Source of the DNA: Diatrype stigma
Taxonomy: Eukaryota > Ascomycota > Sordariomycetes > Xylariales > Diatrypaceae
Direction of reading: 5' to 3'
Assembly: GCA_022225965.2 (NCBI GenBank)
Contig: JAKJXP020000129.1
Coordinates: forward strand, 47,983-111,982
DNA: 64,000 nucleotides
In this document: positions 11,517 through 21,618 of the stretch, in pieces
Numbering within the stretch: the first letter of the stretch is position 1
How the letters are laid out: every line of letters starts with the position of its first letter
Notes under the pieces: model-generated
Seen by the model: only the letters and a program-made list of their open reading frames with translations
The model's database searches: none
Told to the model about the DNA's origin: nothing
Program-made: the position numbers and the translations under genes

Positions 11517-13306
11517 ATGTCTCTGTATCACAAGACTGCCGAGATCTTGTCAGCCTCCGGTGGCAACCTGAAGACCCGGATCTTCGGCAACAAGGCTCTG
11601 CCCCCGAAGGCCAGCCCCCAGCAGGTCTATGCCCTGGCTCTGGAGACCTGCAAGTGGAGCTCCATCCTCACCGAAGTCATCGAGGCCTCGGAGCTGCTGC
11701 ACTATGAGCGGAAGGTAAGGCTGACCCTGGAAATGCCGTATAGGAGAATATCAATTTAAAGTTATGCCTATCACTACGCTATACCTACTGGTGTGCGACG
11801 AAAAATAAATGTTGACTTCTTCTCCTTGCCTCGAAGCTGCCCCCGTTGCTATCGCTCCTGCTAGTGCATGACTTCCTGCTCGCGAAGCGCGGCATTGTGC
11901 TTCCCGCCAAACACGGCCTGCGGGCCTCGATCGAGCGCCACAAGGCGCGCCTGACCGCCGAGTTCACGCGGGCGCGGATACGGAGGAAGGCCGCGACGGT
12001 GGAGGCATTGCGCCAGCAGGTAACGGCGGAGTACCTCGGCGAGGCAGCCCATCATCCGCGATGGGTGCGCGTCAACACGCTAAAGTCGACGCTCGAGGAC
12101 CAGCTCGACAGCACCTTCAAGGATTTCACGAGGGTGTATAGCATCGGGGAGGTCACGAACACGAACAACGACGCTGCCTCCGCCTCTCCAGGGAAGCCAT
12201 TATTCTATGTGGACGAACACATACCGAACCTCCTGGCTATATCGCCCGCCTTCGAGATCACCAAGACTAAGGCGTACAGCTCGGGCGCCATCATCCTCCA
12301 GGACAAGGCGTCGTGCTTCCCCGCCTACCTGCTGGACCCCCTGCCCCAGGACGGCGACGTGATCGACTCGTGCGCGGCGCCGGGGAACAAGACCACCCAC
12401 CTCGCCGCGCTCGTGCAGTCCCGCATCGTCGCGGCGGTGCGCGAGGGCGAGTTCGAGGGCGCGGGCGACCTGAAGCAACAGCAGCAGCAACAACAACAGA
12501 AAATATTTGCATTCGAGAAGGACAAGGACCGCGCCCGCACCCTGGAGAAGATGGTCAAGGTGGCCGGGGCTAAAGACGTCGTCCGCATCAGCCTCGGCCA
12601 GGACTTCCTGAAGGTCGACCCGGATGCCGACCTCTTCAAGAACGTCGGGGCCCTCCTCCTCGACCCCAGCTGTTCGGGCAGCGGCATTGTCGGCCGAGAC
12701 ACCATGCCGGCCCTTCACCTCCCGAAATACGCGTCCGGGAAAAAGGCGGAACCCAAGAAGGGTGGAGATCGCAACAGCCGCAAGCGCAAGCACCCAGGCG
12801 ACGACGACGCCGCCGCAGCTGAGAAATCACGCGAGGAGGAGGTCTTCGTCGACGACGACGGGGAGGAGATCGTAGTGGCGACGGCGAAGGAGCTGCAGGC
12901 GCGCCTGGAGGCGTTGTCAGCGTTCCAGCTCAGCCTGCTGCTGCACGCGCTCGCGTTCCCGGCGGCGCGCAAGGTGACGTACTCGACGTGCTCGGTGCAC
13001 GCGGCCGAGAACGAGCAGGTGGTCCGGGCCGCGCTGCGGTCCGACGTCGCCCGGCGCCGGGGCTGGCGCATCCTCCGGCGCGCGGAGCAGGTACGCGGGA
13101 TGCGGGAGTGGCCGGTGCGGGGGCTTGTGCTTCCTAGTGATGCTACCTCTGGGGATGATGATAAGCGCGGTGATGGTGATGGTGGTGAGGATGAAGGTAA
13201 GGGTGACGATGAAGAAGTCGTGGCTGATGCGTGTATTCGCGCCTACCAGGGTGGTGGGCGCGGCGTCATGGGCTTCTTCGTCGCGGGCTTCGTCCGCGAT
13301 GTCTAG
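11517..13306 (+). CDS. rcm1: 25S rRNA (cytosine-C5) methyltransferase, NSUN5/Rcm1 type
   Basis: Exons 11517-11714 and 11837-13306 give 555 residues. The N-terminus (MSLYHKTAEILSA...IFGNKALPP, then YALALETCKWSSIL) and the segment RIRRKAATVEALR are characteristic of fungal Rcm1/NSUN5. The SAM-binding motif is DSCAAPGNKTT at residues 243-253. The two catalytic cysteines of RNA m5C enzymes are in DPSCSGSG (Cys345) and TYSTCSVHAAENE (Cys451). The yeast enzyme modifies one conserved cytosine of the large-subunit rRNA in the nucleolus. This copy carries two low-complexity insertions: a run of eight Gln at 280-287 after the SAM motif, and a long basic/acidic insert between the two catalytic motifs. 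A Gly/Asp/Glu-rich stretch precedes the conserved end YQGGGRGVMGFFVAGF. The donor is GTAAGG and the acceptor GAAG. Confidence 0.92.
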
Positions 13307-14051
13307 ATCTTACTAAGTTGAGCCGTTCGGGTGAGCCATACTGCTAAACAGTAGATATAACCCAATGACTTGGTCAAGCCTATTAAGCAACTCAGAAGTC
13401 ATCATCGAGGTTTAAAGTGATGATTAACTATACATGAATGTACAACCTCATCGCTACCCTTTGTGGTTGGCTCAAGGTCAAAACCTCCCTCTAGATCAAT
13501 CACAGGCTCCATTCTGACACATCTGACAGACTGGCTCTCGTACTTCCATGAATCAACAACAATGGTACAATCAAAACAAAAGCTGGTGCATAGCACGATT
13601 TAAACTATGTGCAGCGGCTTTACCTTGAGCTTTGCCATCAAAGAGGAGAGTAGAAGCATGAAGGACGCCTCTCCAACCAGCTTGAAATAGCAGGATGTCG
13701 GTCGTTGTAATCTTCTACATCTTTCCCTCGCCCGATTCCCTTGAGTCTTTGTTGCTATTGTGTGTGTTTTTATGGGAAAAGGGGTACATTTCTAGAAACA
13801 CAATGTCGCGACATCACCTGCTTTGTTATCAGATATCCTTTCAAGCTGCCACCCATATAAAGGAGGCAAACACCTGGATGCTTAGGCTAGGGCAGACCCG
13901 AGAATATACGGTTGGATTCTCGGTTTAGGAATCACGATATCTAAGCCCAAGTGAGCGGTCGAATCAAGGTAAGACTAAACGAACTTGAGACCAGCCCCCT
14001 ATAAAATCCAGCAAGTGCAAGTGCAGGTACACGAACGAACGAAACGCCAAC
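13307..14051. other. spacer between rcm1 and Zn2Cys6-like gene
   Basis: This holds the 3' flank of rcm1 and the promoter of the next gene on the same strand. A short ORF-like stretch at 13695-13928 has no recognisable feature, and I see no gene. Confidence 0.55.
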
Positions 14052-15026
14052 ATGGTGGGTGCTCCAACACCACAACAGCCCCTGGGCAGCAGGGCCTCGG
14101 GGCATCATCATCCAGCAACAACGTCTGCCAGCCTAGCCCAACAAGGGAGCAAGGAGCCCGAGAACCACTCACCTCCTCCTCCTCCTTCTTCTTCTTCTTC
14201 TTCTCCCTCGGCGCTGTGGACAGAGGACTGGGAAAGTGACCGGGCCAAGGACGCGACGACGGGCCGCTTCCTCTCGAAGAAAGCCCGCACGTGCCTCCGC
14301 TGCCTGGCCCACGGCCTGCGCTGCACGCTCGAGTTCTCCGGCACCGAGACCGAGCCGCGGTGCTCGGCCTGCCGCCGCGCCGGCGCCGGTGCCGGCCGCT
14401 GCGTCCGCCCGGCCCTCGAGGACATCGGTCCTGAGAAGACCGTGCGGGAGCAGCGGCGCCTGTTCAAAGCTGGTTCCGGCCCCACCTATCGTTTTCAGGC
14501 CGAGCACGCCACGGCCAGCTGGCCCGCCGTCGTCGACGAGCATTACGCCGGGCGCCTCGTCTACGTCAACGGGATGCCCCTCGATCCCCGCGACGTGAAC
14601 GCCATGGCCCTTCCGGCCTTCCGCGACGCCGCCGACGCAGACGTAGACGCTGGCGCTGGCGCTGGCGCTGACGAGGAGAATGCCCTCGCCGACTCGCAGC
14701 TTATGCCTATGCCTGCGCATATACGTACCACACCGTGGCGCACTGTTACGTGGAGCGACTACCTCCCCGTGCGCGAGAATCGCAGCATGGTCGGCGAGGC
14801 GGGGGAAGATGAGGGTGTCGTCTTCCAGGAGGTGCGGTTCCAACCTGGTGACGATACCGGTGAGGATGGGGAGGAGGGCCTCGATGTCGCTGGGGAGAAC
14901 GGGGGCGAGGATGGGGGCGAGGATGAGATCATGTGCAAGGATGATAGGATAAAGTTCCTCCAGCGCATAAGGAGATACCCGCCCCGTGCCATGCATCTCA
15001 ATGAGATGTTGGGCGAGACGTACTGA
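14052..15026 (+). CDS. putative Zn2Cys6-type protein with acidic C-terminus
   Basis: This is a single exon of 324 residues. A Pro/Ser-rich N-terminus (residues 40-53, encoded by a CTC/CTT repeat) is followed by KKARTCLRC...LRC...RCSAC...RC. The cysteines at 81, 84, 91, 104, 107 and 117 follow C-x2-C-x6-C-x12-C-x2-C-x9-C, which is at or just beyond the upper end of the spacing of fungal binuclear zinc cluster DNA-binding domains. The usual basic run between the second and third cysteines is replaced by LAHGLR, so DNA binding is uncertain. After a middle part with YRFQAEHATASWPAV, the C-terminus is strongly acidic (runs of Gly/Glu/Asp), as in an activation region, and ends with RIRRYPPRAMHLNEML. 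There is no fungal-specific TF domain. A small transcription regulator is my best guess; no closer family is recognised. Confidence 0.6.
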   Translation: MVGAPTPQQPLGSRASGHHHPATTSASLAQQGSKEPENHSPPPPPSSSSSSPSALWTEDWESDRAKDATTGRFLSKKARTCLRCLAHGLRCTLEFSGTETEPRCSACRRAGAGAGRCVRPALEDIGPEKTVREQRRLFKAGSGPTYRFQAEHATASWPAVVDEHYAGRLVYVNGMPLDPRDVNAMALPAFRDAADADVDAGAGAGADEENALADSQLMPMPAHIRTTPWRTVTWSDYLPVRENRSMVGEAGEDEGVVFQEVRFQPGDDTGEDGEEGLDVAGENGGEDGGEDEIMCKDDRIKFLQRIRRYPPRAMHLNEMLGETY

Positions 15027-15802
15027 TTGGTTTGATACCGGCTCGGGCTTACGCGTTTGCTTGGTGATAGATAGTGACCGTTGTTTGTTATTGTCGTCGT
15101 GCCCTTAGTGGTAGTAGTACTGCGCTGACTCATTGGTCGTTTGGTAATATATATTTTACCTCGTGGCTCCTTACGGTAGGTCTGCATTGTATCAAGGAGA
15201 GGTACAGACCAATACGTACCATAGTTTCCCATCGAACACATAATAATTGGATATACTTGGTTGTAAAAGGTCGTTCGAATTTTCTCTCGCTACTTAGTAC
15301 CGTCCTTCTTCTTTTTCTTATTTCACGAGAATTGCCACTGGAGAGGTAATTCATTGAAGCTCGTAATTATTTGCAGCTGCCTTCTATCAAGAGTCAAAAT
15401 ATGACTTGTTATAGACAGAAAATTTAAACAACCCAACTCCTTAACAAACCGACCCCCTCAGCCCCTGATGAATACCGAACGACTTAGACAAAACCGACAC
15501 TCAAGTAGCTAACATAACAAATCCCAGCAAGTCCCCTCCCTGCATTCTGAATCTCGCCCGTGTAGTTGCCAGTCGGATCTCGGGTCGGGTCCAATGGTCG
15601 CATGGTGGTTGGACCTGGTTGGACACGGTCGATCTAGGCGAGGTAAGAGTTGATGCGAGGGGGGCGTAGCATATATCCGACAAAAACAGGTTGTATAGAA
15701 ACCGCCGACGTGACGACCATCGCGAGGTTCCGATGCAATATCCCTTGCAACTGGGCCGAATCAGTAGGTACCGTGTTGGAAAACACAGCATTCAAAAACA
15801 CC
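15027..15802. other. spacer between convergent genes
   Basis: This is the 3' region shared by the Zn2Cys6-like gene (plus) and the F-box/ankyrin gene (minus). Nothing further is seen. Confidence 0.55.
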
Positions 15803-17464
15803 TCAGTGTTCCTCTCGAATTTCCCTAACCACCCCCTTAACCCGCAACAGCACCGAACGGGTCTTCCATCGACAGTAGTCCGAAGTCTTTGCGTACGAGC
15901 GCATGATCTTCTCTCTCTTCCCTCCCTCGCCGGCCTCTCCACCCGAGCTTCCTGCCGCCAAAGAGCCGAAGTCCCTCCCGTCCGTGACGGCGCCATGTCG
16001 AACCAGCAGGTCGATAACGCCCACCGCTGCCGGCGTAGGCCAGCCGTCGTCGTCGCACAGGAGCTGCAGTGCGGTCTTCCCATCGGCGTCCCTCGCGTTC
16101 ACGTCGGCGCCGTGCGCCAGCAGCCACTCGGCGTGCTGTCTGTTGGGGCCGCTGGGGCCGCACGCGAGGTGGAGAGCCGTCAGCCCGCTCGCGGCCAGCG
16201 GGATGTCCGGCGAGGCGCCGTGCTGCAGCAGCAGAAGCATGATGGCGCCGCACAAGTCGCGATCGTGTCGCGCGGTCTTGACGTGCCAGGCGAGGAAGAC
16301 GAGGGCGGTGCACTGCCCGGCCCACTCGCCGTCGCGGACGATTCTGGGTCGGGGCTGGTCGCGCAGGTCGGGGTCCGCGCCGGCTTTCAGGAGCATCTCT
16401 ACCATGGCCAGCGCGTGGGCGGTGTTCCGGTAGAAGCAGGCCGCGTCCCTCGTGTGCAGCGCGACGTTGATCATCACCTTGAGGGGGCTGTCGTAGTGCG
16501 CGCGCCAGATGTTGTCGCACAGCGCGTTGGGGTCGCAGCCGTGGCGGAGCGCGATCTCGAGCAGCTGTCTCGTGTCCTGTCTGGGGTTGGATAGGATGAT
16601 GTAGAGGGGGATTTCCCAAGCGCGAGGATGCAGCGCGCCGGCGTGGTACTGCAGGATCAGGTCGATCTTCTCTACGACCGTGCCGTTGGGGGGGCCGACT
16701 CTGTTGACCCAGAGGAACATGTGCATCAGCCACAGGTAAGCGCTCGGGTGCTGAATATTGTGGCGGACAGCTACTGCGCCATGCTCCAGTAGCATGCGGG
16801 TTGCTTCTACGGGGATGATGGGGCCCGTTCTGTGTCTCACGAGCGAGAATTGCAGTGCGGCAGGGAAGTTGGGGTCGACCACGAGGTTGGGATTGGCGCC
16901 GTAGTCGAGCAGAGCTCCCATAATGTCGAGATAGACCGACGGGGAGTGTTCAGGCTTGTATTCTAGCATGAGTAGCTCGAGGGGCATGCTGATCTCGACC
17001 CCGAACTCCCTGTAGGCCATGTTGCTGTCGGCGCCGTTCTCCAGCAAGGCACGCACAATCTCGGGGTTCATCGAACTGATTGCGATACTTAGAGGAGTCT
17101 GGCCGATCTGCGGCTGGTACCGGGGCCAGTTTCTCCAGTCCTCGTAGCCGGCCCGAGGATCGGTACGGCGCAGGTACTGGTTCGTAGGGGCTCCGAGCTC
17201 CAGGCATCGCTGGACGGTGGGCAGCATTTCGAACTCGCACGCCCACCAGAGAGCGTCGCAGCGGCCGCCCTCGATGTCGTTGAGGTATGCTTGCCGCATC
17301 AGGGCCGGGAAGAACTGCTGGCAGGTCGACGCGAGAGCTACGGTGCCCCTGGGGGTGAGGAATCTACTCAGGTAGATCAAGATGTCATTGTTGAGTCTGG
17401 TGATGGGGGCCTGGGTACTCATGATGATCTCCGAATGCCACGCGTTGGAACTTTGGAACGGCAA
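15803..17464 (-). CDS. F-box/ankyrin-repeat protein
   Basis: This is an intronless frame of 553 residues from the ATG at 17464, or 538 from the ATG at 17419, which places the F-box-like segment (ITRLNNDILIYLSRFL...ALASTCQQFFPAL) at the very N-terminus as is usual. About eight ankyrin units follow, for example TPLSIAISSMNPEIVRALLENGADSN (read in two parts), MVEMLLKAGADPDLRD, TALHLACGPSG...AEWLLAHGADVNARD and DGKTALQLLCDD. Such proteins are thought to act as SCF adaptors or scaffolds, and fungal genomes carry many fast-evolving copies. It is the same architecture as the interrupted gene at 2303-4582, but the sequences differ widely, so they are family members and not a recent duplication. The body is GC-rich and intact. 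Confidence 0.85.
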   Translation of the reverse strand: MPFQSSNAWHSEIIMSTQAPITRLNNDILIYLSRFLTPRGTVALASTCQQFFPALMRQAYLNDIEGGRCDALWWACEFEMLPTVQRCLELGAPTNQYLRRTDPRAGYEDWRNWPRYQPQIGQTPLSIAISSMNPEIVRALLENGADSNMAYREFGVEISMPLELLMLEYKPEHSPSVYLDIMGALLDYGANPNLVVDPNFPAALQFSLVRHRTGPIIPVEATRMLLEHGAVAVRHNIQHPSAYLWLMHMFLWVNRVGPPNGTVVEKIDLILQYHAGALHPRAWEIPLYIILSNPRQDTRQLLEIALRHGCDPNALCDNIWRAHYDSPLKVMINVALHTRDAACFYRNTAHALAMVEMLLKAGADPDLRDQPRPRIVRDGEWAGQCTALVFLAWHVKTARHDRDLCGAIMLLLLQHGASPDIPLAASGLTALHLACGPSGPNRQHAEWLLAHGADVNARDADGKTALQLLCDDDGWPTPAAVGVIDLLVRHGAVTDGRDFGSLAAGSSGGEAGEGGKREKIMRSYAKTSDYCRWKTRSVLLRVKGVVREIREEH

Positions 17465-17598
17465 GGAAGTATGGTTCGGTGTGGATGACTGACTGCCTTA
17501 CAAGACAAGGACAACACTGATGGAAATCGTTGAGGTGTGGTCAATGTTGATTCAAGTAGGCCTAGGCCGAGTGTAGACGACTCCCTTGCAACAACAAC

Positions 17599-17646
17599 AG
17601 TGATGGAAACGGTGATGGAAACAATGATGGAAACAGTGATGGGAAC
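17599..17646. repeat. 12-bp tandem repeat
   Basis: Four copies of AGTGATGGAAAC with single-base drift lie about 130-180 bases upstream of the ankyrin gene start, so they are in its leader or promoter. Confidence 0.85.
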
Positions 17647-18041
17647 AGTTGATGCGTGGTGTTGATTCAGGGAGGCGTGAGCAGAGTCAGAGTAAGTGGA
17701 AACAGCTGCTTCAAGGCGCTGAGATCGAGTAACAGAGGTAAACGTTTCGATACAATCAGAAGGTACTGGGGTACACAACAAAGAGAGGTATCGTCAAGCA
17801 GCAGCCTTGCTATGAAGGACTAGTAGAAAAAGTTACGATGGGTTGGGTGGTACTTGTAGCATGTACGTACGTGCGTGTGTAAACAAGAATGGCCTTTGTG
17901 ATGCTGTATCATACGTGTACGTATAGTAGCTGAAGTGTACCTTTTAGCATGCTGTTGGAAACCAGGGCGAGTGCGAGAAGGAGGAGAGTGGGAGCCCGGT
18001 CAGAGGAGCGGGTTGGGGGAGAGGTGGTTAGGAGTTCAACC

Positions 18042-18095
18042 AGAGGAGTTAGTTGCGGGAGGAGAGGAGTTAGTTGCGGGAGGAGAGGAATTAGG
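18042..18095. repeat. 21-bp tandem repeat
   Basis: Two exact copies and a decayed partial third copy of a 21-bp purine-rich unit beginning AGAGGAGTTAGTTGC. Confidence 0.85.
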
Positions 18096-18980
18096 AATTG
18101 GTGTGCGGCCTAACAGACGGGGGATAGAGGAATGACAGAAGCTCGCGGCTGGAATCTGGCGGCTCGACTGACCAAGTCGTGGCTGATGGGCTCGGCGTTG
18201 CAGAGGGTCAGACTGGCGAGTGTGACGATGTCATCAAGGGTGTTCACAGGAAGGTGCTGAGTTCGTGATCCGCTTCAGGTTGGGGAACAGGGCCTTCAAG
18301 GGCAGTTGCAGGACTGTGCAATGTCAGGCCTAAGGCTGCGGTTTGATTCATTTGTCAAAGGGGTTTGCTACGTCCTTCATTCGTAGCATTATATATATTG
18401 CTGGGTATATAACCATGGCTGATTTACTTTGTACCGTTTACCCCTGAATGGAGTGTATGCTTTCACCAACCGGAATGCCATTTCTAACATGCCATCAACG
18501 TAACCATGTCTTGTGTTCGAAGAAGAGATGTCTACGTATGGGTAAATATTGGACACAAGGCATGGTGGTCATGTTGATTATATGCTAGAGGTATTGCTTG
18601 GACTTCACATGCTGTTACCATTCCGCTTCGTGTAATTCGGGCATTATCGATGGTACCCTGGTTTCTTAGAATCATCCAGGCGACCATCACTGGGTGATCT
18701 TCCATAATATATATCAACTGGTATCTCGTTATTATGATAGAGAGCATTGATGTATATGACCAATCAACTGAGGGGTTCCTGTCATATTAATTCCCTTGCC
18801 GAGCGGTTTGTTCAAACTGTCGTCGATGAGTACGCAAGTGCCTTCTGTGTAAATAATTCACCTACTACCGTCACTGGAAAGTCTACAGACATATTCAGGC
18901 ATCTACCCGCAAAATAGCCAAGGTCAAGCTCAGCAGAGATTTACACCAATCCTGTTTAATATATCAACTATAACTGGGCT

Positions 18981-19440
18981 TACAATACGTGGTCTTCCTC
19001 AGTATCCTCCTGGAGCCACTCAGCAGCCTTCTTCTGCATTTCTTCTAGAACTGGGATATAGCACTTGACCTACCGATAGGTATGGTCTCTGTCATGTCAA
19101 CGATCTTGCTACTTCCAGCTTCCAACGCCTTGCAACCCTTGAGAAGAGATTCCTGGAAGTAAGAGTTGCACCCGGGACAAGTCCCCGACTCCCTACCACC
19201 GCAGACATTCGACACACAGGGCAGGAAAAGCTACCACAACAGAGTAGGCATCCCTTTCTGTTATTATATGAAAAACTGTGGCCACGAATTAACTGGTATG
19301 TAAGACCACAAGCGTTCCTGATCGTATCAGTCGGAAGACCTGTCCGCCCGAGGGATAACTCATTGGCTGACACGTAGGCCTTGGAGTTCATGGTTGATTT
19401 ACTTTGTGACTGCTTATTTTCGATTACGTGTTTAGATACT
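18981..19440 (-). pseudogene. frameshifted C-terminal gene relic
   Basis: On the minus strand, one frame reads NSYFQESLLKGCKALEAGSS and KIVDMTETIP, with regular amphipathic helix character. A second frame, offset by one base about 8 nt later, continues VKCYIPVLEEMQKKAAEWL and ends EDHVL-stop at 18981. The change of frame at about 19074-19082 has no intron signals of workable length. Upstream in the same orientation is an ATG-led stretch (MNSKAYVSANELSL) and then damaged sequence. I read this as the remains of a gene whose family I do not recognise, lying just past the 3' end of the P450. It could also be an unrecognised spliced gene. Confidence 0.35.
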
Positions 19441-19710
19441 TGTCGTAGCTGTCGGCCCGATTTTCTATGTCGGGTAACTGGCACTTATAATGGGCGCTGA
19501 CCAAAACGATATATACGAGAATATTGTTCGTGAACATGAACAACTGCCCCATTCTTAACCCCTATCTTTGGAGTCAACAATGGATATTGCTAATTGGTCT
19601 CCACAGCTATCTGTATTGTGTAACAAAAGAGTCACATGAAAGCTGTTCTATCCAACAATCTTCTTTGTGCAAGCATCCTGTAACTGTACAAGCCTTGAGC
19701 AACCTGGGTT

Positions 19711-21618
19711 TTACAGGTCGCCACGGGGGTGGAACTTCACGATTAAAGCGGGTTTCTCCCAGATACCATATAACCTGACTTCTTTGAACCAGTCGAGTTC
19801 CTTGTTCACCCATTCCCAGTCGTACGCAAATATCATATTTGCAACCACGATGTGTAGCTCCATGTACGCCAGAGCCTCCCCGATGCAAGACCGAGGTCCG
19901 TACCCGAACGGGTAGTAAACGTTCGTTTTGTCACCGAATCCCTCCCCAATCCATCGCTCGGGTGCGAAAGACCACGGGTCTTTCCAACACCGCGGGTCGT
20001 GTGCCAGCTGCCAGTTGGCCGCCGAGACCTCCACGCCCTCGGGTATATACTCGCCGTCCACCACCTCGCCCGGGGAGATCCTCGGCAGGCCAAAGGGCAC
20101 CGTGGAGAAGATCCGTAGCGTCTCCTCTACCACGCCGCGGAGATAGGGCAGCTTCGCGACCGCATCTCCGGTGATCTCGGACGCCGTGGCGAAGGCGCCG
20201 CGGACCTCCTCCGCCAGGGTCGCCCGACACTCCGGGTTCTTCAGCAGGAAGTACAGGACGGCCGAGAGCGTGGTGGCGGCCGTCTCGGACCCGGCGATGA
20301 TCATGACGCCGGCCTGGCCCTTGATCTCGGCCTCGGAGAGCTCGCCGCTCTCGAGCGCGTCGTCGAAGAAGTCGCGCTGGCGGTGACCCGCGTCCTGTTG
20401 CTGAGCGATCCGCCGGCTGATCTTCTCGTCCGTGTACGCCGCGAACCTCTCCTGCTTGGCGGCCGCGTCCTTGGGCACGACGAAGGGGAGGATCAGCCGA
20501 ATGATAGAAAACTTCTTCCGCAGCGAGTACAGCAGCTGGAAGTGCGTCGACTCGAGGACCGTCGAGATCCAGAAGTGGGGACGCCCGTCGGCGACGGCGT
20601 TGAAAGACTCGCCGAATGCAAGCTCGCCTACGACGCCGTTAGTGGGTGGATGGGTGGGAATGCGCCTGGCTGGTTGTATGGTAACGTCCACAATGTTAAG
20701 ATGTTCTGTTCTCTTACCTATGATATCGAACGTCAACCAGTTCATAGCACCCGCGATATTGAGCCCGTCCCCTGATGGATGCCCCAGCTTTCCCAATTTG
20801 CTCATGAAAAGGTCTACGTATTTGTGTATTACTGGTTCATAGGCACGGAGGGACGTCCTGGAGAAACTAGGCGTGAAAACCCGGCGCAGCCTAGCATGAT
20901 ATACAGGGTCCGTAGCCTACAACCTTGGGTGGTTAGTACTTTGCACGAAGCATATTAAGGTAGCCCGCGCATGGAGATGTAGAGACAGAGGGCCAGAACT
21001 GGAGTAAGGACTACATAGCCCATCAATATGTCACATTCAGGCCGAAGCCAGGGGTCCAGCCTGATCTCGTCGAATCCACTCACCCAGCCGAGGGAAGGGC
21101 ACTCTACTCCACTGTCGTAGAAGTCAGACTTGACGAACAGCTTCTTCGTTTTGGATGGAAACCCGTATATATCACGAAAAGCTTCGGGAGTAACAAGCGA
21201 CAGCTTGTTGGGGCCAATGCGGACCTTGTCCCCTGCGCCGTATTAGCTACCTAGGATCAGGATACTGCAGACACCCCTGGTAGAGAATATGCCCACCATA
21301 TTTCGCGTGGACCTCTTGCATCACAAAGGGATACCGGCCACGAGTCCAAGCAAGCGCGTACCATGCCTATAGCTTCGCTATTAGACACTATCATTGGTAA
21401 ATATATGGTTTCCTGGAGCTTACCTCGCTGATTGCGGCAAGTTTGGGCCCCGGATATTTGGACAGCGGATGGAAGTATAGGAGGTAGGCATATCTACCTA
21501 GACATGCAACAAGAGCCTAAGCTGTTAGGTACTTTGGTCAAGCGTATAAGAATACTGAGATACATCATACCGCTACAGCAATACTCCCGAGGGCCTGGAT
21601 GAAGCTGACGTGTGCCAT
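19711..21618 (-). CDS. cytochrome P450 monooxygenase
   Basis: Six exons (21571-21618, 21424-21516, 21297-21366, 21084-21232, 20718-20916 and 19711-20627) give 491 residues. The N-terminus is a membrane anchor (SFIQALGSIAVAALVACLG) followed by YFHPLSKYPGPKLAAISE, the proline-rich hinge of microsomal P450s. The I-helix reads AGSETAATTLS, the K-helix EETLR (ExxR), then the PERW element, and the heme loop FGYGPRSCIG with the iron ligand at Cys434. The general look (HARLRRVFTPSFS, and the terminal WEKPALIVKF) resembles the fungal CYP65/isotrichodermin C-15 hydroxylase-like group, typical of secondary metabolism or detoxification. No synthase gene adjoins it, only a broken relic on its 3' side, so the pathway is unknown. 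All donors are GTNNGN-type and the joined frame is uninterrupted. The 167-nt intron between exons 4 and 5 is the longest. Confidence 0.88.

Larger units (their letters stand above)
17465..18980. other. gene-free region downstream of the minus-strand relic
   Basis: This is the promoter region of the F-box/ankyrin gene (minus strand) plus about 1 kb with two minisatellites. A 71-codon minus-strand frame at 18532-18747 has no recognisable homology. Confidence 0.5.

Noticed and set aside
12200..12793. 197-codon minus-strand frame over rcm1
   Set aside because: It is a composition-driven antisense frame; the sense frame carries all catalytic motifs.
14169..14996. 275-codon minus-strand frame over the Zn2Cys6-like gene
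   Set aside because: It is an antisense shadow ending in a long poly-Arg tract produced by the CTC/CTT repeat; the sense strand has the cysteine motif.
18532..18747. 71-codon minus frame that looks mildly protein-like
   Set aside because: There is no motif, no neighbouring exon and no match I could name; kept only as a possible scrap of the relic further right.
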